From an uncultured Holdemania sp. (GTDB lineage: Bacteria; Bacillota_I; Bacilli_A; Erysipelotrichales; Erysipelotrichaceae), in contig CAMQTJ010000023.1 in the NCBI GenBank assembly GCA_947037125.1, positions 1 through 34,451 on the forward strand: a DNA stretch of 34,451 nucleotides, read 5' to 3'. The notes under the pieces are model-generated. The model was not told the DNA's origin and did not search any database. It saw only the letters and a program-made list of their open reading frames with translations. Positions 14,789 through 23,569 of the stretch are shown in pieces; within the stretch, counting starts at the first letter, position 1; each line of letters begins with the position of its first letter. The position numbers and the translations under genes were made by a program.

Positions 14789-16147
14789 ATGATAAATAAC
14801 AATAAAATATTAGAAACAATCAATATGATTGAAGCTGAAAACTTAGATATTAGAACTATTACAATGGGTATATCTTTATTAGATTGTGCAGATAGTGATA
14901 TTGATAAGTCATGTGAAAAAATATATCAAAAAGTTACAACAAAGGCAAAAGATTTAGTTAAAGTAGGCGTTGATATTTCTAAAGAATATGGTATTCCTAT
15001 TATCAATAAAAGAATTTCAGTTACACCTATTTCGATATTACATTCTGTAAGTAAGGGTGATCCTGTAAAATATGCTCATGCATTACAAAGATGTGCTGAT
15101 ACTTTAGGTATTGATTTTATTGGTGGATATAGTGCCCTTGTTCAAAAAGGCTATAGTGGATCTGATGAAGAATTTATTAAATCAATTCCAAGAGCATTAA
15201 AAGAAACATCAAATGTATGTTCTAGTGTTAATATTGGTTCAACACGTGCTGGTATTAATATGAATGCTGTAAAACTTATGGGTGAAGTAATTGTTGAAGC
15301 TGCAAAAATTACCAAAGATAATAATTGTCTTGGTGCTGCCAAACTTGTAGTATTTTGTAATGCTGTTGAGGATAATCCTTTTATGGCAGGTGCATTTCAT
15401 GGTGTTGGTGAAGCTGATACTGTAATTCATGTAGGAGTTTCAGGACCAGGTGTTGTTTGTAGTGCTGTTAGAAGTGCTGACAAAAACTTACCAATCAATG
15501 AAATTGCCGATATTATTAAAAAGATGTCTTTTAAAATTACTAGAATGGGACAATTAGTTGGACAAGAAGCATCAAAAAGATTAAATGTACCATTTGGTAT
15601 TGTGGATTTATCTTTAGCACCAACACCTGCAATTGGTGATAGTGTTGCATACATATTAGAAGCAATGGGATTAGATGAATGTGGTGGACCTGGTACAACT
15701 GCATGTCTTGCACTATTAAATGATGCAGTTAAAAAGGGTGGCGTTACAGCTTCTAGTTCAGTAGGCGGACTTTCTGGTGCCTTTATTCCAGTTTCTGAGG
15801 ATGCAGGTATGATTTCTGCTGCAAGATCTGGTTGTTTAACTTTAGAAAAATTAGAAGCAATGACAGCTGTTTGTTCTGTAGGCCTTGATATGATCGTAGT
15901 TTCAAAAGATACAACAGCTACAACAATTTCTGGAATCATTGCAGATGAAGCGGCTATTGGAATGGTTAACTCTAAAACAACAGCAGTTCGTATAATTCCA
16001 GCATTTGGAAAAAATGATGATGAAGATTTAGATTTTGGTGGATTACTTGGTATTTCGCCAATCATGAAAGTTAATAATACTTCGTGTGCTACTTTAATTA
16101 ATCGTGGTGGTAACATACCTGCACCATTACAAAGTTTAAAGAATTAG
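14789..16147 (+). CDS. UPF0210 (DUF711) family protein
   Basis: 452 aa, family length. Recognisable stretches: [17 protein letters not shown] (~19-35), [50 protein letters not shown], and [23 protein letters not shown]711 proteins share the fold of the glycyl-radical (pyruvate formate-lyase-like) barrel, and databases often call them PFL family, but no glycyl-radical loop (RVxGY) is visible here, so that activity should not be assumed. It is encoded with its usual ACT-domain partner; AGGTGA precedes the ATG, and a terminator follows. The biochemical function is unknown. Confidence 0.92.
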   Translation: MINNNKILETINMIEAENLDIRTITMGISLLDCADSDIDKSCEKIYQKVTTKAKDLVKVGVDISKEYGIPIINKRISVTPISILHSVSKGDPVKYAHALQRCADTLGIDFIGGYSALVQKGYSGSDEEFIKSIPRALKETSNVCSSVNIGSTRAGINMNAVKLMGEVIVEAAKITKDNNCLGAAKLVVFCNAVEDNPFMAGAFHGVGEADTVIHVGVSGPGVVCSAVRSADKNLPINEIADIIKKMSFKITRMGQLVGQEASKRLNVPFGIVDLSLAPTPAIGDSVAYILEAMGLDECGGPGTTACLALLNDAVKKGGVTASSSVGGLSGAFIPVSEDAGMISAARSGCLTLEKLEAMTAVCSVGLDMIVVSKDTTATTISGIIADEAAIGMVNSKTTAVRIIPAFGKNDDEDLDFGGLLGISPIMKVNNTSCATLINRGGNIPAPLQSLKN

Positions 16148-16157
16148 TTTTATTAAT

Positions 16158-16187
16158 AAAAAATCGGATTAATAATCTGATTTTTTT
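16158..16187 (+). terminator. Intrinsic terminator after the UPF0210 gene
   Basis: AAAAATCGGATT-aata-ATCTGATTTTTTT, one mismatch in the stem, T run, 11 bases after the stop. Confidence 0.88.
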
Positions 16188-16205
16188 CTTTTTATATAAA
16201 AAATA

Positions 16206-16245
16206 AAGCAAGAAACAACACTATTTATAGCGTTATTTCTTGCTT
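16206..16245 (-). terminator. Intrinsic terminator after the PTS operon
   Basis: Arms AAGCAAGAAA (16206-16215) and TTTCTTGCTT (16236-16245) pair perfectly; on the minus strand TATTTTTTAT follows. It closes the four-gene PTS operon. Confidence 0.85.
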
Positions 16246-16272
16246 ATTATTTTATTTATAGATTACTTATTA

Positions 16273-17766
16273 TTATTCTAGACCTAAAATATCTTCAATA
16301 TGATTTTTATATAATATAGCTTTAGCTCCATATATTGCTTGAATACCACCACCAACTTCTATAACTTCAGTAGCACCAATTTTCTTTAATTGTGCTCTAT
16401 CAATGATATCTTTATTCTTAACAGAAACTCTTAATCGTGTAATACAAGCATCAATATCTTCTATGTTATCTTTTCCACCTAATGCTTCAATAATTAAAAT
16501 TGCATTATCTTTTAATGATGATTTTGTTTCAACTTTAATTTCTTCTTCATCTTCATTATTTCTACCTGGTGTAGGTATATTGAATTTTAATATTGCAAAC
16601 TTAAAGATTACATAATACATAGCAGCCCATAATGCTCCAACTGGTAATTGAAGTAACCAATTAGTTTTATCATTACCTTGTAAAACACCAAATAAAGTAA
16701 AGTCGATGATACCACCACTAAATGTATTACCAATTGAAATGTTCAATAAATCCGCAACTAGAAATGAAACACCATCTAAAAATGCATGTAAAACATATAG
16801 TAATGGTGAAACAAATAGGAACATAAATTCTATTGGTTCAGTAATTCCTGTAATAAATGATGTTAGTGCAACTCCTAAAAATAGACCAAAATATTTTTTT
16901 CTTTTACTTGGGTCTACACAATGATACATTGCAAGACATGCAGCTGGTAATCCAAACATCATAGTAGAAAATCTACCAGCAAAAAATTTAGTGCTTTCAG
17001 TGAATAAACCAACATGATTTGGATCAGCTAATTGAGCAAAGAATATTTTTTGTGCTCCTACAACTGTTTCACCTGCAACTGTTGCAACTCCACCTAATTC
17101 AGTAAACCAAAACATTGGATAAATCATATGATGCAATCCAACTGCTCCACAAAGTCTCATTAAGAAACCATAGAAGAATGTACCAATAGGACCTGATGCT
17201 GCTATAAGATCACCACTATTAATCAAGATTTGTTGAAATGGTGGCCAAATTAAGAAGAACGCTGCTCCAACAAATATTGCACAAAACGATGTTGCGATAG
17301 GTACAAATCTTGAACCTCCAAAAAAGCCTAATACTTGTGGCAATTCAATATTTTGATACTTATTATGAATTTTAACAGTAAGCATACCAATAACAATTGC
17401 ACCAATTACTCCAGTATCAATTGCACTACCTGTAGGATTAAATACTGATAGCATTGCTTTAATTGATGCCGTCATAACTAAGAACCCAACTACTCCAGCT
17501 AACGCTGCTGTTCCTTTGTCTTTTTTCGCAAGTCCTATACAAAGACCAACACATAATAATAATGCTAAATTTGCAAATACAACATCCCCTGCTGAACTCA
17601 TAATCTTAAATATTGCTTGTAAAAATTGATTGTCTAAAAATGGATATGCTAATACTGTGGTTGGATTAGATAGTGCTCCACCAATCCCTAAAAGTAAACC
17701 TGCACCCGGTAAAATTGCAATCGGAAGCATAAATGCTTTTCCTATTTTTTGTAATTGTTTAAACAT
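16273..17766 (-). CDS. PTS EIICB transporter of the glucose/N-acetylglucosamine family, probably for an amino sugar
   Basis: 497 aa. EIIC membrane domain ~1-390: MLPIAILPGAGLLLGIGGAL at the first helix, then FFGGSRFVPIATS, the GLHHMIYP region, and TGITEPIEFMFLFVSPLLY, the sugar-site motif of this family. A charged linker (NEDEEEIKVE) joins a C-terminal EIIB domain (~415-497) with the phosphorylation Cys in DIDACITRLRVSV. It imports and phosphorylates a hexose or amino sugar, taking phosphate from the EIIA encoded upstream. It starts 11 bases after the epimerase NanE, so the substrate is most likely N-acetylmannosamine, though GlcNAc or glucose-like sugars cannot be excluded. Last gene of the operon. 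Confidence 0.9.
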   Translation of the reverse strand: MFKQLQKIGKAFMLPIAILPGAGLLLGIGGALSNPTTVLAYPFLDNQFLQAIFKIMSSAGDVVFANLALLLCVGLCIGLAKKDKGTAALAGVVGFLVMTASIKAMLSVFNPTGSAIDTGVIGAIVIGMLTVKIHNKYQNIELPQVLGFFGGSRFVPIATSFCAIFVGAAFFLIWPPFQQILINSGDLIAASGPIGTFFYGFLMRLCGAVGLHHMIYPMFWFTELGGVATVAGETVVGAQKIFFAQLADPNHVGLFTESTKFFAGRFSTMMFGLPAACLAMYHCVDPSKRKKYFGLFLGVALTSFITGITEPIEFMFLFVSPLLYVLHAFLDGVSFLVADLLNISIGNTFSGGIIDFTLFGVLQGNDKTNWLLQLPVGALWAAMYYVIFKFAILKFNIPTPGRNNEDEEEIKVETKSSLKDNAILIIEALGGKDNIEDIDACITRLRVSVKNKDIIDRAQLKKIGATEVIEVGGGIQAIYGAKAILYKNHIEDILGLE

Positions 17767-17777
17767 ACTTGTCCTCC

Positions 17778-18452
17778 TTATTTTTCAAGTATTTCTACAA
17801 ATCTTTTTGTAATTTCCATAGGTCTTGTGATTGCCCCTCCTACGACAGCACAATGTACATTTAGTTCCATGATTTTTTTTAAATCATCAGGACTATTTAT
17901 TTTCCCCTCTGCAATTACTGGTATAGTTAAATTACTAAGTAATTTTTCTAATAAATTAAAATTTGGACCTTCTACTTTTGTCGAATAATCCGTATATCCA
18001 CAAAGTGTTGTTGAAACACAATCAAATCCAATTTCTTGCGCATTTAATGCTTCTTCATAAGTCGAACAATCAGCCATTGCTAGTCGTTCATTTTTGTGGA
18101 TATGCATAACTAAATCTTCTAAGCTTTCACTATTTGGTCTTTTTCTTAGTGTAGCATCTAGTGCTATCATTTCGCATCTTGTTTCTAATAGTTCATTCAC
18201 CTCTAAAATTGTAGGTGTTATATATATTTGACTATCTTCATAATCTCTTTTAACTATTCCTATAATTGGCAAATCAACACAATTACTAATTTCTATTATA
18301 TCTTTTTTACTATTAGCTCTAATACCAACAGCACCTCCACGCTTTGCAGCAAGTGCCATTTTTCCCATTATGAAACTACTATGCAATGGTTCACTCTCTA
18401 ATGCCTGACAAGATACAACTAACCCTCTTTTAATTTTGTTCAACATTTTCAT
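17778..18452 (-). CDS. nanE: N-acetylmannosamine-6-phosphate 2-epimerase
   Basis: 224 aa TIM-barrel. Converts ManNAc-6-phosphate to GlcNAc-6-phosphate, feeding amino-sugar breakdown. Motifs: GLVVSCQALESEPLHSS at the first strand and active site, GAVGIRANS, PIIGIVKRDY, ALDATLRKRP, VSTTLCGYTDYS, PVIAEGKINSPDDL, and CAVVGGAITRP at the phosphate site. Two start codons are possible, MKM at positions 1 and 3; the first has GAGAGG four bases away. The start overlaps the antiterminator gene by 23 bases. No NanA lyase or NanK kinase is present, so the substrate must come already phosphorylated from the PTS, not from free sialic acid degradation within this operon. Confidence 0.95.
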   Translation of the reverse strand: MKMLNKIKRGLVVSCQALESEPLHSSFIMGKMALAAKRGGAVGIRANSKKDIIEISNCVDLPIIGIVKRDYEDSQIYITPTILEVNELLETRCEMIALDATLRKRPNSESLEDLVMHIHKNERLAMADCSTYEEALNAQEIGFDCVSTTLCGYTDYSTKVEGPNFNLLEKLLSNLTIPVIAEGKINSPDDLKKIMELNVHCAVVGGAITRPMEITKRFVEILEK

Positions 18453-19287
18453 TTATCCTCTCTTTTATATTTTGTATGTGCATTGCCAAATAACAAATTT
18501 CATCATCATTTAGTGTTAGTCCATAGTTATCACCAATATTTAATGCTATTTTCAAAGCACAATTGTATGTCTTAACATAGCTTTTTTTTATGTGATTTGT
18601 TAGCGGATTTTTGATCATAATACCATCAAAACATCTTTTAATTGCAAATTTTACGTGAATAGCAAATCTTTGCCAAGAAATATCTTCACTTATAAATTCA
18701 ACATCAAGTTCTTTTTTTATAATTTCAATAGAGTCTTTTATTATCAATACGTAGGTACTATTAATTCCTAAATCAGTTTTATTTAATGCTGAGTGAATAT
18801 GCATACAGATAAAACCTGCTTCACTTTCAGGTAGTTTGATATTTAACTTTTCGTTAATTATCTTAACCATTTCCTCAGAAAATTCATATTCAACTGAGTA
18901 CATAAACTTCATTTCGTCATTAAATATATTATCTACTGTTAAGTTTTGTTTGTACCTTTTTACCGCAAAACTTATATGGTCTAATAGTGATACATGAACT
19001 CTTTCATTGTAGTCTTTCGATAATTTTTCACTCATTTTACTAATAATCTCTTCAGTTACTTCTAATATATCTTCTTCAATATCAATTAATAAATTTTCAT
19101 ATTGATTCGCAATTTTTATATCGTTTATTTCATATATTTTTTCAATTATATTTTCATCAATAGTTTCTTGTAAATGTTTATTGAAGCCTATTCCTTTACC
19201 ATAAACTAATACTTTTTTTAACGATTTTATATGTGTACATTGAACTACATTATTATTCAATATCTTTGTTATTTCAAAATTATTCAC
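18430..19287 (-). CDS. BglG/LicT-type transcription antiterminator
   Basis: 285 aa. N-terminal RNA-binding CAT domain (~1-55: MNNFEITKILNNNVVQC, KVLVYGKGIGF) then two PTS regulation domains: PRD1 with HVSLLDHISFAVKRY and ESEAGFICMHIHSAL, PRD2 with AIHVKFAIKRC, NPLTNHIKKSY and DDEICYLAMHI. Its conserved His residues are phosphorylated by HPr/EII, so that it binds its RNA target only when sugar is available. The target lies in the leader of this same operon (19797-19822). The 5' end overlaps the EIIA gene by 8 bases and the 3' end overlaps nanE. The typical family length is 280, so it is complete. Confidence 0.93.
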   Translation of the reverse strand: MNNFEITKILNNNVVQCTHIKSLKKVLVYGKGIGFNKHLQETIDENIIEKIYEINDIKIANQYENLLIDIEEDILEVTEEIISKMSEKLSKDYNERVHVSLLDHISFAVKRYKQNLTVDNIFNDEMKFMYSVEYEFSEEMVKIINEKLNIKLPESEAGFICMHIHSALNKTDLGINSTYVLIIKDSIEIIKKELDVEFISEDISWQRFAIHVKFAIKRCFDGIMIKNPLTNHIKKSYVKTYNCALKIALNIGDNYGLTLNDDEICYLAMHIQNIKERINENVEQN

Positions 19288-19744
19288 AGTTAGCTATTAG
19301 TTGTCCCTTTTCAACTAATATCAATTCTTTTTTGACAGTCGCTAATTTAAAATTTGTCGCAATTACAATCACATTATCACTTAAATTGTTACTACGTATG
19401 AAATCAAAATCTGCTTTTAATAATATATCGCCAACTTCAACATTTTGACCAACTTCACAACTTATATCAAATCCTTTTCCCTTTAAAGTTACAGTATCAA
19501 GACCAACATGTACAATCACTTCTTTACCATTTTTAGTTTTGATGCCAATAGCGTGTTTACTAGGAAATATCATGCAAATTTCACCTTTTATTGGTGAATA
19601 TATTTCACTATCACATGGCTTTATAGCAAAGCATTCCCCTGCAAGTCCTTTTGAAAATACCTGATCGTCAATATTTTCCATCGTAATATACGTACCTTTA
19701 CATGGTGAACAAATTTGATCTTTATTTTTTTTCTTAAAAAACAT
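19280..19744 (-). CDS. PTS EIIA component, glucose family (Crr-like)
   Basis: 154 aa, a stand-alone EIIA-Glc domain. The phosphorylated His lies in VIVHVGLDTVTLKGKGF and the second active-site His in PSKHAIGIKTKNGKEV; the domain starts CSPCKGTYI and has DQVFSKGLAGECFAIKP and IYSPIKGEICMIF. It passes phosphate from HPr to the EIIB of the same operon. First gene; AAGGAGG precedes the ATG. Its leader carries the antitermination switch. As in other Gram-positive operons it may also serve other EIICB proteins of the cell. Confidence 0.94.
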   Translation of the reverse strand: MFFKKKNKDQICSPCKGTYITMENIDDQVFSKGLAGECFAIKPCDSEIYSPIKGEICMIFPSKHAIGIKTKNGKEVIVHVGLDTVTLKGKGFDISCEVGQNVEVGDILLKADFDFIRSNNLSDNVIVIATNFKLATVKKELILVEKGQLIANCE

Positions 19745-19770
19745 ATTAACCTCCTTATTATAAACAAATA

Positions 19771-19799
19771 AAAGCTCATCAGAAAAAAACTGATGAGCT
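19771..19799 (-). terminator. Leader terminator controlled by antitermination
   Basis: Minus strand AGCTCATCAG-tttttttCTGATGAGCT followed by TTTTATTTG. Ten perfect pairs lie between the promoter and the EIIA start. Left alone it would stop transcription before the operon. Confidence 0.88.
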
Positions 19800-19822
19800 C
19801 TAGCCTACTTAAAGTAACTCGC
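19797..19822 (-). promoter_or_regulatory. RAT antiterminator RNA target
   Basis: Minus strand AGTTACTTTAAGTAGGCTAG keeps the core of BglG-family RAT sites (GTTACT...AGGC) with a TACT-tta-AGTA stem. Its 3' end runs into the first arm of the leader terminator, so binding of the PRD protein encoded in the operon would block the terminator, the standard LicT/SacY mechanism. Confidence 0.75.
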
Positions 19823-19832
19823 TTATATTTAT

Positions 19833-19860
19833 ATTTTAGCACACATTATATTTTTGTCAA
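19833..19860 (-). promoter_or_regulatory. Sigma-A-like promoter of the PTS operon
   Basis: Minus strand TTGACA (19860-19855), 16-base spacer, TAAAAT (19838-19833). Transcription would start near 19826, just before the RAT site. Confidence 0.75.
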
Positions 19861-19885
19861 ACTTTTTTATAATATTTAATTACAG

Positions 19886-19916
19886 ATAAAAAAAACAAGC
19901 CAAATTAATGACTTGT
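19886..19916 (-). terminator. Terminator after typA
   Basis: Minus strand ACAAG-tcattaatttgg-CTTGT followed by eight Ts, 12 bases after the typA stop. The stem is short, so moderate strength. Confidence 0.65.
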
Positions 19917-19927
19917 AATTATTTTTA

Positions 19928-21745
19928 TTATTCAGCGATGTTTCTGCTTTTTTGACGACGTTCATTTTCAGTTAAATATCTTTTTCTAATACGAATATTA
20001 GATGGAGTACATTCAACGATTTCATCATCATTAATCCATTCGATAGCTTCTTCTAAAGAAAGCTTTCTTGGTGGAATAAGTTTCATAGCTTCATCATTAC
20101 CAGTAGATCTTATTGCAGTAAGCTTTTTATTTTTAAGTGGATTAACACCCATATCAAGATTTCTTGCACTAACACCAATAATCATACCTTCGTAAACATC
20201 AGTTTGAGCACCAATAAATAATTGACCTCTTTCTTGAATGTTCCATAAAGCATAAGTCATAGCATTACCAGCTTCAGTTGATATTAAAGCACCATTTGCA
20301 CGTTGCTCGATATCTCCTTTATAAGCTTCATAACCAATTAAACGTCTAACCATAGTTCCTTCACCACGAGTATCATTGATGAATTCTCCACGGTATCCTA
20401 AAAGACCACGTGTTGGTACAGCATATTCGATTCTTGTATATGTTCCTTCTTCTTCCATATCTACCATAAGACCCTTACGTAGATTTAGTTTAGAAATAAC
20501 AGCTCCAGCATATTCATTTGGTACAGAACATACAACTTGCTCAACTGGCTCTTGAATTTGACCATCAACTCTGTGGAAAATAACAACAGGTTTTGATACA
20601 GCTAATTCAAATCCTTCACGACGCATATTTTCAATCAGAATTGATAAGTGAAGCTCTCCTCTACCTGATACTTTGAATGTATCTGTAGATTCAGTTTCTT
20701 CAACTTTTAGACCAACATTAACTTCAAGCTCTTTATTAAGTCTGTCTTTAATGTTTCTTGATGTAACATATTTACCAACACGACCAGCAAGTGGTGAGTT
20801 GTTTACCATAAAGTTCATAGATAATGTAGGTGCTTCGATTTTAATTCCAGGCATTGGTAATGGATTACCTAAGTTACAAACAGTATCACCGATTTCAATA
20901 TCAGCAACTCCTGCGATCATAACGATTTCTCCACATTGAGCAAGAGGTGTAGAAACACGGCTTAACCCTTTATATGTGAATACTTGGTTAACTTTACATT
21001 GTTTGCTCTTACCATCACTATTACATAATGTATAAGATGCACCCTCTTTAATTTGACCTGAGAAAACACGTCCAATACCAAGTCTTCCGATATAATCATC
21101 GTAAGCTAATGCAGATACTTGTAATTGAAGTGGTTCTTGAGTTAAATCTGGGAATGTTTCACAGTGTTTAACGATAGTTTCAAATAATGGATTAATATCC
21201 GTATTTTCATCTTCAGCTTTGTACTTAACAATACCTTCTCTTGCAATTCCTACAAGGATTGGGAAGTCAAGTTGTTCATCAGTTGCGTTAAGATCTAAAA
21301 ATAGATCATAAACAAGATCGATAACTTCATCAACACGTGAATCTTTTTTATCAATTTTATTAATTAATAAAACTGGTTTTAAACCTGCTTCTAAACTTTT
21401 TTGTAATACAAAACGAGTTTGTGGCATAGGTCCTTCACTTGAGTCAACAAGTAAAATAACTGTATCTACAGTTTTCATAATACGTTCAACTTCACTAGAG
21501 AAATCAGCATGACCTGGAGTATCTACGATGTTAATTTTGTAATCTTTATATACGATTGAACAATTCTTAGAATAGATTGTAATCCCACGTTCTCTTTCAA
21601 GATCGTTTGAATCCATAACGCAATCTACAACTTCTTCGTTGTCCCTAAAAACATGAGATTGAGATAGTAAAGCATCAACCAAAGTTGACTTACCAGCATC
21701 TACATGGGCAATAACGGCAATATTAATAATTTTTTGAAATGACAT
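19928..21745 (-). CDS. typA: Ribosome-associated GTPase TypA/BipA
   Basis: 605 aa, normal length. G1 AHVDAGKST (~13-21), switch II DTPGHADF, NKIDKKDSR as base-specificity motif. After domain 2 come the EF-G-like domain III (VGLKVEETESTDTFKVSGRG), domain V (YAVPTRGLLGYRGEFINDTR) and the BipA C-terminal domain ending RKRYLTENERRQK. It binds the 70S ribosome and helps 50S assembly, particularly under cold and other stress. Single-gene unit with its own promoter at 21779-21807; AAAGGAGC precedes the ATG. Best-conserved gene in the window. Confidence 0.98.
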   Translation of the reverse strand: MSFQKIINIAVIAHVDAGKSTLVDALLSQSHVFRDNEEVVDCVMDSNDLERERGITIYSKNCSIVYKDYKINIVDTPGHADFSSEVERIMKTVDTVILLVDSSEGPMPQTRFVLQKSLEAGLKPVLLINKIDKKDSRVDEVIDLVYDLFLDLNATDEQLDFPILVGIAREGIVKYKAEDENTDINPLFETIVKHCETFPDLTQEPLQLQVSALAYDDYIGRLGIGRVFSGQIKEGASYTLCNSDGKSKQCKVNQVFTYKGLSRVSTPLAQCGEIVMIAGVADIEIGDTVCNLGNPLPMPGIKIEAPTLSMNFMVNNSPLAGRVGKYVTSRNIKDRLNKELEVNVGLKVEETESTDTFKVSGRGELHLSILIENMRREGFELAVSKPVVIFHRVDGQIQEPVEQVVCSVPNEYAGAVISKLNLRKGLMVDMEEEGTYTRIEYAVPTRGLLGYRGEFINDTRGEGTMVRRLIGYEAYKGDIEQRANGALISTEAGNAMTYALWNIQERGQLFIGAQTDVYEGMIIGVSARNLDMGVNPLKNKKLTAIRSTGNDEAMKLIPPRKLSLEEAIEWINDDEIVECTPSNIRIRKRYLTENERRQKSRNIAE

Positions 21746-21778
21746 AGTTTATTTGCTCCTTTTTTTACATAACGCTTA

Positions 21779-21807
21779 ATTATAAGCATACTTTCTATAA
21801 ATTGCAA
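21779..21807 (-). promoter_or_regulatory. Sigma-A promoter of typA
   Basis: Minus strand TTGCAA (21807-21802), 17-base spacer, TATAAT (21784-21779), about 33 bases before the start codon. Confidence 0.75.
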
Positions 21808-22400
21808 TAAAAACTTACTATTTTTTTAGACTTTCGACTAAAAAAGGCTATTTAAGCTAATATAACACTTATATTATTAACAAAACAACATATTTTAAAC
21901 TAAATAATTTATTTTATTAGTTTATTTATAAGGTAAATATAAAGCTTTTTTACCTTTATTTATTAAAATAACTCTGTTTTTATTACCTGTTATCCATTAA
22001 ACTCATTACTTTTAATAAATTAATTGATAATCTATAATGCACTTTAATACTTACTAAATATTTCATTATAAAAAACGCATAACAATAATATTTAAAACAA
22101 CATTGTTAGAAATCTGTAGTTAATAACTTATGTAAATAAGAATATATATTTGTTTAATTAATTGATATTTTACTATACTACTTAACTTATAAAACAACTG
22201 TGATATTTATAAACAAAATAATTTATACCACCATGAAACATACTAGTTATATGTATTGAACACTAAATAAAACTCAATAATAACTTATAGTGAAATTTAT
22301 TAAGTCTGATTATCAAAATAATTAAGTTAATAACTTTTACTTATTAACTATATAATTTTATTATACTATCATTATCAAATTATATTAGTTATAATACATA
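21808..22400. other. AT-rich intergenic stretch, no gene seen
   Basis: About 590 bases between the divergent typA and chromate-type transporter genes, with stops in every frame and no recognised RNA, repeat or terminator. A promoter for the transporter pair must lie at its right end (for example TATACT near 22363), but no convincing -35 box is seen. Confidence 0.5.
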
Positions 22401-22421
22401 AAGAAAAAGGGGAATATATAA

Positions 22422-23000
22422 ATGAACGAAAAAAAATCAGATAAAATTTTATGGCAACTATTTAAATCAACTTTCGTTTTAAGTGCTTCAACTTTTGGTG
22501 GTGGTTTTGTTATCGTATCACTAATGAAAAAGAAGTTTGTTGAAGAATTAAAATGGTTAGATGAAGATGAAATGCTTGATATTACCGCCATTGCACAATC
22601 ATCACCAGGTCCAATTCCTGTAAATGCATCTGTTATCTTAGGTTATAGAATGCACGGTGTTGTAGGATCACTTGTAGCCATTGCTGGAACTATTATTCCA
22701 CCAATGATTATCATATCTATAATTTCAGTATTTTATACAGAATTTAGAGAAAATCAAGTAATTGCTATTGCACTACAAGTAATGAGAGTTGGTGTTGCTG
22801 CAGTTATAATGGACGTTGTCTTTAACTTAGCTACTAATGTTTTTAAGGGGAAAAGTAAATTTTATATTTCGTTAATGTTTATTGCATTTATCGCTACATT
22901 CTTTTTTAATGTTAGTGCAATGTTAGTAATCTTACTTTCTTTAGCTATTGGAATTAGTGAATTAGTTATAATTCATTTTAGAAATACGAGGAACATATAA
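22422..23000 (+). CDS. Chromate-transporter (CHR) family half protein, first of a pair
   Basis: 192 aa with about six membrane helices, a single CHR domain. Motifs: TFVLSASTFGGGFVIVSLMK at the start (family GGGxA/V), then AIAQSSPGPIPVNASVILGY with the conserved PGP motif, and GTIIPPMIIISIIS. Short-chain CHR proteins occur in pairs that together equal one long ChrA, probably as a heterodimer; they exchange chromate or sulfate-like anions or serve an unknown transport role. AAGGGGA precedes the ATG. Its partner begins 2 bases after its stop. Confidence 0.92.
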   Translation: MNEKKSDKILWQLFKSTFVLSASTFGGGFVIVSLMKKKFVEELKWLDEDEMLDITAIAQSSPGPIPVNASVILGYRMHGVVGSLVAIAGTIIPPMIIISIISVFYTEFRENQVIAIALQVMRVGVAAVIMDVVFNLATNVFKGKSKFYISLMFIAFIATFFFNVSAMLVILLSLAIGISELVIIHFRNTRNI

Positions 23001-23002
23001 TT

Positions 23003-23569
23003 ATGGGAATGTTAATAAAATTATTCTTTAGCTTTTTACAAGTAGGTTTATTTAGTGTTGGTGGTGGTTATGCTGCAATTCCTTTAATTCAAAATCAAAT
23101 CGTAGATACCCATGCCCTTTTAACACTTGCTGAATTCACTGATTTAATAACAATAGCTGAAATGACACCTGGTCCTATTTCAATTAATAGTGCAACTTTT
23201 GTTGGAACACGAATTGCAGGACCATTTGGTGCAGTTGTTTGTTCTATTGCGTGTATTATACCTTCATTTATTATTTGTTTAACACTAGCAAAGTTTTATT
23301 ATAAATATCGTGATTTAGGTGGTGTTAAAACTGTCTTAGCAGCATTAAGACCGGCTGTAGTTGCATTAATTGCATCAGCTGGTATGTCTATTTTATTACT
23401 TGGTTTATTTAATTCAGATAGTTTAGTACTTAACTTTGATAATTTTAGAATCATTGAATTTGGTTTATTTTGTGTTGGATTTTTTGCAATAAGAAAATAT
23501 AAAATAAATCCGATCGCCATTATATTTGGGACCGGATTTATAGGAACTATTATTTATTTTATTATTTAG
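23003..23569 (+). CDS. Chromate-transporter (CHR) family half protein, second of a pair
   Basis: 188 aa, again one CHR domain with about six helices: SFLQVGLFSVGGGYAAIPLI, then ITIAEMTPGPISINSATFVG (PGP motif) and IACIIPSFIICLTLAKFYY. The two halves differ in their N-terminal motif, as expected for the opposite membrane orientations proposed for short-chain pairs. The stop codon overlaps the end of the convergent LysR gene by 8 bases. AGAAATACGAGGAA upstream gives a weak ribosome site within the first gene's end. Confidence 0.92.
   Translation: MGMLIKLFFSFLQVGLFSVGGGYAAIPLIQNQIVDTHALLTLAEFTDLITIAEMTPGPISINSATFVGTRIAGPFGAVVCSIACIIPSFIICLTLAKFYYKYRDLGGVKTVLAALRPAVVALIASAGMSILLLGLFNSDSLVLNFDNFRIIEFGLFCVGFFAIRKYKINPIAIIFGTGFIGTIIYFII

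Noticed and set aside
15427-16116. Long minus-strand frame (229 codons) opposite the UPF0210 gene
   Set aside because: It is a shadow of a well-conserved gene on the other strand, with Pro/Ser/Ala-rich composition typical of antisense frames.
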